DNA of 64,000 nucleotides from Sternotherus odoratus. Taxonomy: Eukaryota > Chordata > Testudines > Kinosternidae. Below the pieces are notes generated by a model. That model had not been told where the DNA came from. It saw only the letters and a program-made list of their open reading frames with translations, and searched no databases. The position numbers and the translations under genes are program-made. This document shows, one piece after another, positions 46,101 through 56,266 of the stretch. How positions within the stretch are numbered: position 1 is the stretch's first letter; every line of letters starts with the position of its first letter. The DNA is taken from assembly GCA_032164245.1 (NCBI GenBank), contig JAVMKO010000022.1, positions 9,795,845-9,859,844 on the forward strand, written 5' to 3'.

Positions 46101-49100
46101 GGATAAAGGACGGATTATTCACCCCATTTACAGAAGGGGAAACTCAGGCACAGAGAGATGCAGTGACCCACTCAAGGTCATACATTTAAAAAAAAGGTCA
46201 TTATTAAAAAACAATTTCATTTTGAAAGCTTTAAAATGGTCCCCATGGAAACAAAACATGTCGTGTGTCCTGACACAATACTCCTCCCGCCCCTGGAATG
46301 GCCAAAATCCGATATTCACCCGGCTTTATTCCCTGCTCGGTCCCGGTGCTCCATCCAATTCTGAGGTGCAGCTCAGGTGGAGCCGAGATGGTGAGAAGCC
46401 CGACCCGTGAGCGCCCACTGGGCTACCTGCCCTGGTTCTGAACTAACCCCTCAGGATGGGAGAGGGGGCAGGGGAAACAGATACTCCAGAGCACTGGCCG
46501 AATACCTGCTCCTGCTGCTGCCGAGCCAGCTCCATCTGCTGCTGCTGCTTCTCAAACAGCATGGCTGCCATGTTCTTCTGCTCCGAATGGGCCGTCAGAA
46601 GCTGGTCCCGCAAGGTGGAGAGTTGGTTGATCATAACAAGCAACTGCAGCTCCTTCTCCGCTAAGCTCTCCTGGGTTCCTGGGCCAAGCAAGTAATCAAA
46701 CCGCAGAGGGGGGGTAAACAAGGGCTGGCTGGCTTAATATATGATACTCCAATTATTCTACAAGGTTTAGGGCACGTCTACACTGGTGTCAGAGGTGTGA
46801 CAGCAGCACATGTAGACATACTTGAGCTAGCTGTGATCTGGCTACCTTGGGTGTCCGGGGAAGCACCAGATGTACAGCCCCACCCAGGACCCTGGTAGGA
46901 ACTTGAGTAGCTAGCCCATACCGTCATGGCTTCCCTGCTGTTGTTATTCCAGCTAGCTAGATCAAAGCTAGCTGGGGCAATACTTGCCGCAGTCACACCC
47001 CTGTCTGCGGCTCTGGGTTGCGGGTCTCAGGTTATAGACCCCCTGCCTGGGGCTGAAGTCTTGGGCTTTGGTTTTGCGTGTACACAGACACACACACTTG
47101 TCAGGGCAGCGGTTTATTGTCAGAAGGGGGTTGCGGTGCAATTAAGTTTCAGAACCTCTGCCTTAGAGCCAGCAGAGAGCTTAGCTGGGACTTGGACCCA
47201 AATTCCCTAGATACTTTATTGGAGGGGTTGCTTTGTATTTCATCCCTTTAGCATGTGCTCTATCGAGTCACGCAGTCGAGTTCTGACCGGATGAATATTC
47301 ACTAGGACTGGTCACATCTTTTCCCCAATATTCCAATGAAAACTGTTACTGACATTTCCAATTTTGACCAAAACCAAAAAGGGGGGAGGGAGGATGATTG
47401 CAAACCCCCTCCCCCCCTTCACACACCCTTTTCAACCTGCTGTAATATTCAGACACACAAGACAAAGGAGGAAAAGGGCAGGGGGCTGGTGGGAAGGTAA
47501 GGGCACAGGAGGGGACGGTAGTTACTCTACTGCTTACCTTTCACCTCTTTGGATTCCATGGTGTTTCTTCCCAGAAGCCTTTCTTTCCAGTCACTGGAGA
47601 GTAACTTCTCAATGGTTGGCATAACTGTCACCATAGGAGCATACAGGGCGAGGCAAGAGAGAGAGAGCAGGAGAAACAATTTTAGTCCTGGCCACTCATT
47701 GTCATCACTGTCAAATTCATGGCCTGTGAAATCTGGTGTCCGCCGTGAAATCTAATCTTTTATGTTATTTTTATCCTACCATACAGATTTGATAGGGGAG
47801 ACCAGCATTTCTCAAACTGGGGGTCACAGGAGGCGGGTATCAAGGTTATTTTAGGGGGGCTGTGGTATTGCTACCCTTACTTCTACGCTGCCTGCAGAGC
47901 AGCGTGGCCAGAGAGCAGCGGCTGCCAGCCAGATCCCAAGGCAGTGCCTTGCCAGCAGCAGCACAGAAGTATGGGTGGCAATACCACAACCCCCTACAAT
48001 AAACTTGTGACCCCCTCCCCATTTGGGGGCAGAACCCCTACAGTTACACCACCATGACATTTCAGATTGAAATAGCTAAAATCATGAAATGTATTATTTT
48101 TAAAAATCCTATGACCATGACATTGACCCAAATGGACTGTGAATTTAATAGAGCCCTATTGATAAGGCTACATTGCTTAGGACCAGTTCAGGATCTTGTT
48201 CAAAGTATGTTTATTTGTATACTGGAGGCCTCTTTCAAAACTTTAAAAAAATAAAAGAGGCCCCAAACATATGGGACCAGGACAAAGCTGTCTGTAGATC
48301 AAGGGGATTTCAATGGAAACGGAGGCTCAGGACCCTTCTTACCCTCTTTCAAGTTTTTGTTGAAATCTAATTTTTCCTGGCTGCTGACAGCAGGCTCAAA
48401 TGCAGACCTCCTGGAATCTAACACATTGCTCACAGGAGACCGGGATTCCTGCAATGTACAAAAAGTGACTCTCAGTTTCCCACAAATCACCCCAAACCTC
48501 CAAAGGGAGAAGATTCACAGGTTCTAAGGACAGACTGGACCACAGTGACCATCTAATCTCCTCTGTAACATAGGCCAAAGAATCACACGCAGTAGCCCCT
48601 GTGACTGGGTGAAGCAAGGAGGAGAGCAAATACACCGAATACCATGCTGAGCTCTGTTCTCCAAGAAATATCCCTAACATAGACCCTCGCAGAGGATCGC
48701 AAAGCACTTTACAAAGGAGCTGCTTCACACCCTGTCTAAAGGCAGGATACTCACAGATGGAGAAACCATGGGAGAGGTTAAGTAACTTACCCACAGTCTC
48801 TAGGGAAGGGCCTGATATCACAGCAATGTAAGGCTCCCACTGTCCTTAATGGGCTATTGAACAGGTCCTGGGAGAGTAGGAGTGGTAGGAACAGAGCCTA
48901 GGAGTGCTTGCGGGCATTTCCAAGGAGAAGTCAATGGGAACTGGGTCCTAACTTCTCTGGGCTCCTTTGAAAAGCCCAGTCTGCCTCTGAGCTCTGACCA
49001 CTAGACAGCGCTTCTCAACTGGAGACTCGTTTATTCTGACCAATACCAGCCCCATGAGCCTCTAATGCACTGAAGGCGACTTATTTTTTTCATGCTGCAA

Positions 49101-50302
49101 AGCCTTGTTTGCAATCGTTTTCAATTATTTACTTCGACTGCTATGCCTCTCTGCAAATGCGACCACCTCTGGGAAGACAGGAATTGAAAGCAGCAGGGTC
49201 TGAGGCTAAGCAGGCGGGAGTGACTCAGCGGGGGGAAACCCAAGAGCAATTAAAAAGGGAAAATGAAAGCGTAGCCACAGGTTTCCCCAGAGGAACCGGA
49301 GCAGCTTCTAAGGCAGCACCTCTGCGTCCTGCTACCGCCAGGCTGGCTGGCTCTATTCTGAAGGCCATTGTTCAAATCCCAAGACTGACTCGAAAATATC
49401 AAGAACGGACAGAAAGCCTGGGGGAGCCTCAAATTTCAACTCTATTTCCTACGGCTGAGGAGTAAATGCAGGCAGCGGACAGGGTAACAACCATTGCCTC
49501 TTGCCTCTCAACTACATTCCTTCATGGCCCGGGGGTCTAGGTTGGAACATGGCATTACCCTCTCAAGTCTAGGAGGACTTGGCTTCTGTCTCCACCTACT
49601 GGCAGGAAAGGGTAACCTCATAAGGCCGGACAGTGCAGAAAGGTGGGAAGGTTTAGTGGTTAGGGTGCTAGCCAGGAACTCGGGAGGCAGTGACACCTCT
49701 GACATACCCTTAGTATACTTGGTAGACCAAAGGAGCTTGGTTACCAGAAGTGATGAGTGCATTACAGATTCCTGGGTCAGATAGATGAATTAAATAGCCA
49801 GAACTGGGGTGAGCAGGTGGAACTGCATTCAAGGCACAGATGTACGCCACATGGAATTTAGTTGGGGATTGGTCCTGCTTTGAGCAGGGGGTTGGACTAG
49901 ATACCTCCTGAGGTTCCAGATATTCTGTGATTCTATGAATCCCATTGACTTCATAAATCAGCAATGAATTTGGCTCTATGGAACTGCACCTGGTTACAAC
50001 AGGCTGGGATTGGGCCCTGTGAGTTGGGCGGGAAATGGGAAAGCTTGAACCCATAGGCAATGAGGAGAGACGGGACCCAGGAGACTTAGCCCCACCTGTG
50101 GAAGAGTCCGGGGGTCAGCACCCTCTCTCAGCGACAGCGGCGCTCCGTGCGAATCGCTGGAGTGGGGATCGGAGCCGGTGGGTCCTCCCTGGGGGGACTC
50201 ATGGCAGCTCTCCGTCTTCTCTTCCGTCTTGATGGTGCAGTTCACCATGTTCCCGGCTCCATCGAGTTCCAGGTGAGGAGAAACAGGGTTCCTCATGGAC
50301 AT
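33825..50302 (-). CDS. SOX13: SOX13, SoxD-group HMG-box transcription factor (complete coding region)
   Basis: SOX13 binds AACAAT/AACAAAG-like sites through its HMG box. It dimerises through a coiled coil and acts in the nucleus in T-cell lineage choice and in WNT/TCF signalling. Thirteen coding exons, all with GT/AG borders, join at 50302-50096, 48448-48343, 47624-47538, 46678-46506, 45170-45102, 44896-44785, 43950-43868, 43774-43615, 42935-42826, 42139-42043, 41851-41708, 35436-35220 and 34104-33825. They total 1845 nt, or 614 residues; human SOX13 is 622. The order of elements is: SUMO-type IKTE (24-27); leucine zipper and Q-rich coiled coil (about 135-214); PLNLT motif (about 283); HMG box (about 415-484), the NSSISKILG form separating SOX13 from SOX5/SOX6; and an acidic end with [10 protein letters not shown] and LVVLTD. 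The start is the ATG at 50302, just after an acceptor, giving MSMRNP as in other SOX13 proteins. No stop or frameshift is seen. Confidence 0.97.
34180..34655. mobile_element. Palindromic MITE-like repeat in the last SOX13 intron
   Basis: The motif CATGGGAG(T/A)(T/C)GTAGT occurs at about 34308 and 34436, and inverted as CATCTCCCATGATGC at about 34379. AT-rich AAATTTTC-type arms lie on both sides (GGAAAATTCCGATGAAAAGC at the left, TTGAGGGGAAATTATTGTCC at the right). This is a widespread vertebrate element type with inverted organisation. Non-coding. Confidence 0.6.
35220..35436 (-). CDS. SOX13: SOX13 coding exon 12 (second half of the HMG box)
   Basis: The exon reads [18 protein letters not shown], then [40 protein letters not shown] and [14 protein letters not shown]. 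It contains helices 2 and 3 of the HMG box and its basic C-terminal extension. The donor is TAGC/GTGAGG. It is 217 nt, in phase 1 and out phase 2. Confidence 0.97.
35812..36150. repeat. Two MIR-like SINE fragments in opposite orientations
   Basis: 35825-35940 reads CATTTTACAGATGGTGAAAT, then TTTGCCCAAGGCTGCACAG (sense). 36058-36140 has CCACTGCCTCAGTTTCTGC and TGTAAAATGGAGAGAATACT, the opposite orientation. Both match the conserved core of mammalian-wide/amniote MIR elements. Confidence 0.75.
37500..37630 (+). repeat. MIR-like SINE fragment
   Basis: It contains GGGAAACTGAGGCCC, CTTGCCCCAGGTCATACAGC and GAACCCAGGAGTC, in MIR order. Confidence 0.7.
39222..40883 (+). mobile_element. Degraded autonomous-type hAT transposon in SOX13 intron 11
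   Basis: The left end GGGTGGATAAAAAGCAATGA and the right end, the reverse complement of ATTTAAATCAAATCCACCC, form imperfect inverted termini rich in ATTTAAATC. In between lies AT-rich DNA with a transposase C-terminus in the plus sense (39986-40246). The element opposes the transcription direction of SOX13. Confidence 0.7.
39986..40246 (+). pseudogene. hAT transposase C-terminal fragment
   Basis: The 86-codon frame contains the hAT dimerisation signature: [10 protein letters not shown], then [20 protein letters not shown] and [17 protein letters not shown]. It carries the [14 protein letters not shown] block and R-N-x-L-x-P-E-K typical of this domain. The N-terminal BED finger and the catalytic core are absent, so it is a relic. 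hAT transposases cut and paste their element and leave 8-bp duplications. Confidence 0.8.
41708..41851 (-). CDS. SOX13: SOX13 coding exon 11 (first half of the HMG box)
   Basis: The exon reads [40 protein letters not shown] and SSISKIL, covering helix 1 and the start of helix 2. The donor is CTGG/GTAGGT and the acceptor TCCTAACAG. It is 144 nt, with a phase 1 border on each side. Confidence 0.97.
42043..42139 (-). CDS. SOX13: SOX13 coding exon 10
   Basis: [20 protein letters not shown], then [12 protein letters not shown]. It forms the linker before the HMG box; the terminal CDMDG is shared with human SOX13. Acceptor GGGCCTGCAG, donor GGATG/GTAAGG. Confidence 0.95.
42826..42935 (-). CDS. SOX13: SOX13 coding exon 9
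   Basis: [20 protein letters not shown], then [16 protein letters not shown]. The [20 protein letters not shown] block is a conserved SoxD segment. Acceptor TTATCCTCAG, donor CGGAAG/GTGAGT. Confidence 0.95.
43615..43774 (-). CDS. SOX13: SOX13 coding exon 8 (PLNLT motif)
   Basis: [40 protein letters not shown] and [18 protein letters not shown] corresponds to the PLNLS motif of SOX5/SOX6, reported to bind the corepressor CtBP2. The exon is Ser-rich and a likely phosphorylation region. Acceptor CCCACGCCCAG, donor CTGG/GTAGGT. Confidence 0.95.
43868..43950 (-). CDS. SOX13: SOX13 coding exon 7
   Basis: [20 protein letters not shown], then SGHLQMQ. It matches the human EYPLQLLHSPPAPVVKRP segment. 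Acceptor CTCTCTGCAG, donor ATGCAG/GTACCG; the +4 C of the donor is slightly unusual. Confidence 0.94.
44785..44896 (-). CDS. SOX13: SOX13 coding exon 6
   Basis: [20 protein letters not shown], then [17 protein letters not shown], nearly identical to other SOX13 proteins. Acceptor CTCTCCAGCAG, donor ACCAG/GTAAGG. Confidence 0.96.
45102..45170 (-). CDS. SOX13: SOX13 coding exon 5 (Q-box)
   Basis: [20 protein letters not shown], then QIQ. This is the glutamine-rich end of the coiled coil. The CAG-rich stretch is a possible site of length polymorphism. Phase 0 on both sides. Confidence 0.96.
45470..45680. repeat. Interspersed repeat (GTTTAACTCAGTTGGTGC type) in SOX13 intron 4
   Basis: It carries TAAGTCAAGCCAGTTTAAACTG, TTAAACTGCACTGAGAGGATCC and ACTGGTTTAACTCAG blocks. 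Similar TTAAACC-rich wording occurs at 36480-36570, so both probably belong to one MITE-like family. Confidence 0.5.
46120..46190 (+). repeat. MIR-like SINE fragment in SOX13 intron 4
   Basis: CCCATTTACAGAAGGGGAAA, CTCAGGCACAGAGAGATGCA and ACTCAAGGTCATAC are in MIR core order. Confidence 0.75.
46506..46678 (-). CDS. SOX13: SOX13 coding exon 4 (leucine zipper)
   Basis: [40 protein letters not shown] and [17 protein letters not shown]. The regularly spaced Leu/Met residues form the SoxD dimerisation coiled coil, which continues into exon 5. Acceptor CTTGGCCCAG, donor GAGCAG/GTATTC. Confidence 0.97.
46763..47015. repeat. Interspersed repeat (GTCTACACTG/TAGACATAC type) in SOX13 intron 3
   Basis: It begins AGGGCACGTCTACACTGG and contains ATGTAGACATACTTGAGC and GCTAGCTGTGATCTGGC, with partial inverted symmetry (GATCAAAGCTAGCTG at about 46962). 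It is related by its TAGACATAC wording to copies at 3334, 4199, 57865 and 63183. Confidence 0.5.
47538..47624 (-). CDS. SOX13: SOX13 coding exon 3
   Basis: [20 protein letters not shown], then TMESKEVK. The [17 protein letters not shown] block is a SOX13 hallmark. Acceptor CTATGGTGACAG (weak pyrimidine tract), donor AAAG/GTAAGC. Confidence 0.96.
48343..48448 (-). CDS. SOX13: SOX13 coding exon 2
   Basis: [20 protein letters not shown], then [15 protein letters not shown]. The [13 protein letters not shown] end is conserved with human; the first 18 codons are less so. The acceptor GTACATTGCAG has a short pyrimidine tract. Confidence 0.93.
48515..48830. repeat. CR1-like and MIR-like fragments in SOX13 intron 1 (coding numbering)
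   Basis: 48515-48610 has GACAGACTGGACCACAGTGA and CCATCTAATCTCCTCTGTAA, the wording of reptile CR1 3' regions. 48755-48830 has GATGGAGAAACCATGGGAG and TTAAGTAACTTACCCACAG, which is MIR-like. Confidence 0.6.
49860..49945 (+). mobile_element. CR1 LINE 3' end
   Basis: GGGGATTGGTCCTGCTTTGA, GCAGGGGGTTGGACTAGATA and CTCCTGAGGTTCC, ending in ATTCTGTGATTCTATGA. This is the diagnostic tail and terminal octamer of sauropsid CR1 retrotransposons. It is truncated to the 3' end, as usual. Confidence 0.85.
50096..50302 (-). CDS. SOX13: SOX13 coding exon 1 (start codon)
   Basis: The exon opens at 50303 after CTCTCCTTCCCTAG; the ATG follows one base later. It reads [40 protein letters not shown] and on to [12 protein letters not shown], with donor CACAG/GTGGGG. 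An open frame continues upstream in the intron, but the acceptor and homology to human MSMRSP fix the start here. The second half is less conserved and Ser/Gly/Asp-rich. Confidence 0.95.
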
Positions 50303-52520
50303 CCTAGGGAAGGAGAGAGAGGTCAGTGTGGTAACAGGGCCAGAGTGGTTGTGCTGGCCACACAACAATGGTACCCAAGTGCTGGACGCTGAACTGCGAG
50401 GAGCATGTTTCAAGAGGGAACAGCCCAGGAATAAATCAACCGGTGCCCCCTTCCTCCCAGTCTGTACATTCCAAGAGCTCGGGTCTCTGCACTGTTTAAA
50501 TGCACCTTCAGCACTGTTTGCAGGAAGTTTGTCCCCACAGAGGGACAGCTATGCAACTGTGTAACAGCTACTACTCCTTCCCTCTGGTGCCTAACCGACG
50601 GCACTGCATCACCCTTTCGCTCCCAATTCCTCCAACAGCCCTGCAGCACAGTCACCCGTCTGGAGCAAGCACGGGAAGCCACTGGGGTCACTCCGTCTGG
50701 CTGATTTGCTGTGCCACCAGGAGTGGGACAATGGTCTTGAGTTTTGCTGCCGTTTGGAGACCCCATTGTTTGTAGTTTCCTTAATGTTCCCTGCTGTGGG
50801 TACCGGCTCCAGAGACCAGAAGCTCCCAGGAGAACAAACCCAACAACCCCCCTCCGGCGTGTGATGCCATGCGATGATGATGTTCTAGTAAAAACCAAAA
50901 CACACAGAGCCATGGGATTTGGGGCTAAGCATGTGAACTCCTGAAGAAAAGATTGTACTTTGCATTTTCCTAGCTGCTTTCCGGGAAGGATCCTGCACCA
51001 CTTCATGAAGTCTCACCACCCACCAGAGCATGAGTGAGAAGAACAGCGGTACCCATTGCATAGAAGAGCAACCTGAGGGGCAACAAGGCATTGACAAAGT
51101 TGCAAACAGAGCCCGGGAGCGCTGGCTCCTATTCAGTGTGGGTCAGAGCACAGGATACAAGGAGTCAGGAGACCCGGGATTTGCCACTGAGCTGCCCACA
51201 GTTATATAGAGTCGCTTTCCCCCAGCTGTACATGAGAATGCTTGAACATGCTCTATAAAGATTCACCCATTACCTTCCACACGTACCCACCCAGGAAGAA
51301 GGCAAGTGTTCTTATCCCACGTGAGGCTGGGACAGGTCAAGGGCCCGACTTTTCAAAAGGGGCTGGGTGGCCACAACTCCAGCAGAAGTCAACGGGAGCT
51401 GCAGGCGCTCAGCTCCTCTGAAGAACCGGGCCCAAGGTGACACGCCTAAGGATATGTTGAACCTGCAGGAGACCTGAGGAACTCCTGGCTCCTGGTCTCG
51501 TGGCCAGACCAGCCTGTACATCTACCAAACTAACGAGAAAAGTCCCCCAAACGCCCAAGTCAGACATGTTTTCTGTTGAAAAGGGAAGGTAAAATACCAA
51601 CCCCATTCAGGTGGATGGCAAAGCTCCCATTGGCTTCACCAAGGCCAGGATTTTAACCGACAAATTAGAAGCAGCTTCTTTTACTACAAGAGTCTCTCTG
51701 TCAGGAGTCCCCAGACCAGGGTTCCTCGAACCCAGTCTCCTGTCTCTGCCACTAGCCAGTGCCAGCTGCTTCAGAGTAAGGGTTAAAAGCAGGCCACCCA
51801 TTAAGGACGTTTTTTCCTAACTTCCATCAGCTGAAGTTTGGCTGGAGCCAGGCTAAACTCCCCCCACCGAGTTTACTATAAAAGGTCAGATTCTCCCGAG
51901 GAACACTTGGCCAGCAGAACGCCAGGAGAACCCAGTGTGGGGGCTCCGCTTAAGAGGCCAGGAAGCAGAAATAACCACTAAAGGAGAAACTAGGCCTGGG
52001 AAGCGCCTGCCATTTAAAAGGGAGATAAAAAAGCACCCATGTTATTTGCAAACCCATTGGCACTGCAACACCTGCTTGTGATGCCAGAGGCCCAGAGTCG
52101 AGGCTTCCAGGTGAATCTACGACAATCCAGGAAATCCTCACCGGCCGGGTATGAACACGGCGCTCACTGGTTCGACCGCGGCAGAGTCCCAGAAAGATTA
52201 GACCCGTCTATGGGGAAAGAGATCGTCTACAATGGCTCTAGCCGGGATTTGCCTTATAAGGGCCACAAGCCCTGATGCCCCGGAGCATGAACTGGTCAGC
52301 AGCAGGGGACCAGGAAAAAAATGACCCCTGCCCTCACCCCTCCCTCCAGAGGGAAATGATGAAAATATAGGGAGGGGATTTGCACTCTCCCTGAAATATC
52401 CGACGTTGACCACTGTTGGAGACAGGATCCCAGACTAGACAGATCCCTGGCTCCTTTGCCATGGCAGGAGGAGGAATACTGGACTAAGTGGACCATGAAG
52501 GTCTGTTGTGGGTGGGAGGC

Positions 52521-52796
52521 GGAGGGATACCAGACCAGATGAACCATTGGGTCTGTTCTGGTGCGGCAGGCGGAGGGATACTAGACCAGATGGTCGGACC
52601 ATTGGGTCTGTTCTGGTGCGGCAGGCGGAGGGATACTAGACCAGACGGTCGGACCATTGGGTCTGTTCTGGTGCGGCAGGCAGAGGGATACCTGACCAGA
52701 CGGTCGGACCATTGGGTCTGTTCTGGTGCGGCAGGCGGAGGGACACTGGGCTGGACAGATGGGTCGTTATGCTCTGAGGTGGCCATTCTTACGTTC
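52521..52796 (+). repeat. CR1 3' end amplified as 55-bp tandem units
   Basis: Units start GGAGGGATAC or close variants at 52521, 52572, 52627, 52682 and 52737. The last three intervals are exactly 55 bases. Each holds GACCATTGGGTCTGTTCTGG and GTGCGGCAGGC. The final unit runs into GGCCATTCTTACGTTCT, the normal end of the CR1 subfamily that reads TGGCCATTCTTATGTTCT. Confidence 0.85.
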
Positions 52797-52869
52797 TAAA
52801 CATGACTTGATGGAGACCCCCCCAAAGACCCCAAGGAAAGACCACGCACCTGGAATGATGCTGCACGCT

Positions 52870-53040
52870 CCAGGCCATTTAAAGCCAGAGGAGGAGGGGA
52901 GTGGGGCCAGAGCAGCGGCTGCGCGGAGGCTCTGGAAAAGCGCAGGGCAGCAATTACATAACAAACAAAGCCCAGCTCAAGCTGTGAATTAATCAAACCG
53001 CTGAAAATAAAACCTTCCTCTCAGGAACTTCAAACAAAAG
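52870..53040. promoter_or_regulatory. Candidate conserved non-coding element with a SOX-type site
   Basis: After a GC-rich start the segment reads CAATTACATAACAAACAAAG, then AGCTGTGAATTAATCAAACC and GCTGAAAATAAAACC. It includes AACAAAG (52964-52970), a good HMG-box/SOX target, and TAATCAAA-type sites. It is repeat-free to my eye and lies 2.7 kb upstream of the SOX13 start codon. Enhancer function is inference only. Confidence 0.3.
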
Positions 53041-54146
53041 AAACGAAAACAACAAGGCCGGCTGGGTAATGAAAAGCCAGTGCGCTGAATAGGGGACAAA
53101 AGGAAGTGGAACAATAGGGTGTTGGACAAAAGCAATAAAGTAAAGGGAAGTGTGACAGCTCAACAATGAGCCACTGTGCATGCCAGAGTTTCTGATCTTA
53201 GCAGGGCTTTTTTATCTCAGTTCCCTGCCCTGCTCTGAACAAATCATTGCGCTTTCCAGGCTATTGGGTTTCCTTTTGGCTTGTATAGTGTCGCCAGTCA
53301 GAGACCTGCGTCTTTTAATTCTCATCCCTGGAACAGTCCTGCTTCTCTCTAGCCCCACAGCTCTCCCACCCCCCAGAAACTGAACAGACTCATCCCGGGC
53401 GTGTTGGAGAGGAGGGTCCTGAGAGACAGACTGATCAAGTGCCCCCACACAGGGACCCTTGATAACACACATCAATTCATTCGCTATGAATGTGTCGGAG
53501 GACAGCTCCACAGAGGAGGATTTTAGCCTTTGGTAAGCCCCATCTAGACCATTCCCGACGAGCCACTTTGGATCATGTTGACAGGTGTTGGCTTACACAG
53601 GTCGGGTAATCTCTAGACTCCTTATGACCACACCACCTCTTTGCTCTTAGCCTTCCACAAGTTTGCTAACGTTGACTTCCCTGCAACGGACTACGATTGG
53701 GGTCTCAGGTTAGATCATTAAAGATCCCACGGCATTTTCTGAGAGAGTAGGGGCATGGCCCGAGTGTTCCAGGTGAAAATTCCCCCCACCTCCCAGTGGT
53801 GCAGCACAGTGGGCATCTCGTGGTTTCTACCCCAGCGGGGGCTTCATTCCAACTGAGCTGTCACTCTGTAACACTCTGGAGTCCTGGAGGAGAAACGTAC
53901 AATTTAAATGCAGGATAAATACACCCAAGACTCTGAGATGCCTGGACAATGGAAGCCATTTGCACCTTACACTGATAGAAGTGGAAACTTTCCCAAGCCT
54001 GGAGAAGGTCCTGAGGGGACCCCCGGGGCTCAGGAAGGAGCTGCACTGGCGGTGGATGCTTGCTTTGCCAGGGCCCACAACGCCTCAGTCCAGCTGAGAA
54101 AGATTCCGCCCCCCAGCGCTGTCATTCCACCCCCACGACATTCTCT

Positions 54147-54209
54147 TGTGTGCGTGCGCGCGCACACACACACACACACACACACGCACACACACACACA
54201 CACACACAA
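54147..54209 (+). repeat. (CA)n microsatellite with a GTGCGCGCGCAC start
   Basis: An alternating TG/CG/CA tract, mostly CA with one CG interruption, about 60 bases long. Confidence 0.98.
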
Positions 54210-56214
54210 CAATTCATTTTCAGAATACCTTAACTAACCTACAAAGTTTGGCCTGAGAGAACTGGGATGGGACCATCTAGGCGACCTGCTCTGCAGATTC
54301 ACAATAGATCAGGAATGGAAATTAACTGAGCAAGGGGGGGGAAATATTCAGGGTCTCATGCTAGCTCTTATTACTGAAAAAACAACAACAACAAAAAAAC
54401 CCTGCTCCATCCCCTTGTGTAGGGAAGAGAGGAGACAAAGCCTGTTTTTGTCACAGGTCTCTCTCCTTCTCACTGGTATGTAGCCCTGTAAGAGGGCTGC
54501 CTTGTCACCTGGACAATGGGGGAACCAGGAACAATCGGTTTGTGGCGCAGTGAAAATGTATTCATTTTTAAAGAGCACACAAAAGGAAAGTTCCGTTCCA
54601 CCAGCAGGTCAGATTTCCATTGTACTTAACCTTTCTGCGCCACTGGAAGTTTACTCTTAAAATGGACTTATTACTTTGATTACTGTCTGTTTGAAGAGGG
54701 CCTCATTGTATTTTTATTATACAGTTTGCCGAACGGGGGGGGGGGAGGGGGGGAAGGAAAAGAGAAAAGAAACCCAGTTATCTTGTTACAGGGCTTGTTC
54801 CACTAACAGGCCTCTTCTAAAAATCTCAGCTACTCAGCTCAAAGAGGTTCTTCTGTTCAGCAGACAATGGGGACAGGAACAATTGGCTCGGCACATGGAA
54901 AATGTCTTCATGTAACAGATCTTCTCCTTTAATGATTCCTCTTTTGTGGTAGGGAGGGGGAGTTGAGTGAACTTAGTATCAGGGAAAGATGCCATTCTGA
55001 AAGGCTGAAGTCTTCCACTCCCAACGCAGGTCTAGAACCATGGCGCGCTTGGCCTTGGAGGAATGACCTCTGATAGGTAGAGGAGAGTTTGGTCTACAGG
55101 GCTTGTAGTTATTGGGTACCCTGCTGAGAATCCTAACAAGTACTGTCCCAAGGCTGAGTGATGCGGACACTTATCCACTCGCAATGTATGGGGCCAGATC
55201 CTTCCCTGGCATAAGCAGGCAGCCTCCTTGGAGGAGGAGGGGAGTGCGAAGCTGCACTCCTCCTTAGTATGGTGAGGGTCATGCTGAAGCCCATATCAGC
55301 CCAGACACGTGGCTGGCTTGTGACTCACCCCTGCTCAGCGCAGAGGACTAGAGTGAGTGCTTCACATCAGCTCACCCAGCCCTCACTTGCATGGCAGCGC
55401 CACACCCTGCTAGAGACGATCGGACGGGGAGAGCTTTGGGAGACCCCCCGATGACGGCTGTGTCAACTCCCTAGGGAATTTCTCCCCTTCAGGCTGCATG
55501 CTTGTGGACATCAGTGGAGCTAGACCAAGGAACTGGCCCCATAAGACCAAGCACTGAGAGATCTTGGGATGGTGACAACATTTCCCAACAGTAGCTGTGC
55601 AGTTTTTCTTTCCGAATTATTATTTCTTTATGGCACATCCTGCAATTCTCCCCCTGGGTTGTGCCACCCTTCCTGGCTAAAAATTGATCCTATCTCTCCT
55701 GTTTACTCTAACAGGATGGCTCAAAAAGCCAGGGCAGACTCTTTAGAAATATCCACCCCTGGACTGGCACCAAATGAACTTTGGGAGGCCCTGTATTCAG
55801 GGAGTAGCAACTTCACCAGAGCTACTCTGTGGCCATATATGGAGTTTCTCTCTGTAGGGACTGGTCAGTAAATGTTAACTTGCTTACATGAAGCAAAGCT
55901 CAGCTACACAAGACGGGGCCTCACACCGACCTGGTTAGAAGTCGGCTCCGGATGTTCTTGTTCCGGCAGAGAAAATAGGGTGGTGCATGATTGCTATCCT
56001 TCTTCTCCATCCCCTGGGTAGAACGCACTCTTGCTGCTGGCTTGGCATGAAGTGCTCTGCTGACACTAGTGCTCTCTTATTCCTGTTCACAGGCACACGG
56101 TGATACCAGCATGGTGATTAGAAATCTCCAGATTTCTACCCCAGACACCTAGGCAGAGACTAGAGGGTGATTTCCAGCCTCACTTCTGCTGAAGCATGTG
56201 ATAAGAGACGATTT

Positions 56215-56266
56215 AGTGGGGGATTGGTCCTGCTTTGAGCAGGGGGTTGGACTAGATGACCTAAGA
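56215..56266 (+). mobile_element. CR1 LINE 3' end, short fragment
   Basis: GTGGGGGATTGGTCCTGCTT, GAGCAGGGGGTTGGACTAGA and TGACC. Same subfamily as the copy at 49860. Confidence 0.8.

Noticed and set aside
49994..50413. Longer 139-codon frame that extends SOX13 exon 1 upstream
   Set aside because: The extra N-terminal part lies before a clear acceptor at 50304 and has no similarity to SOX13; the protein starts MSMRNP.
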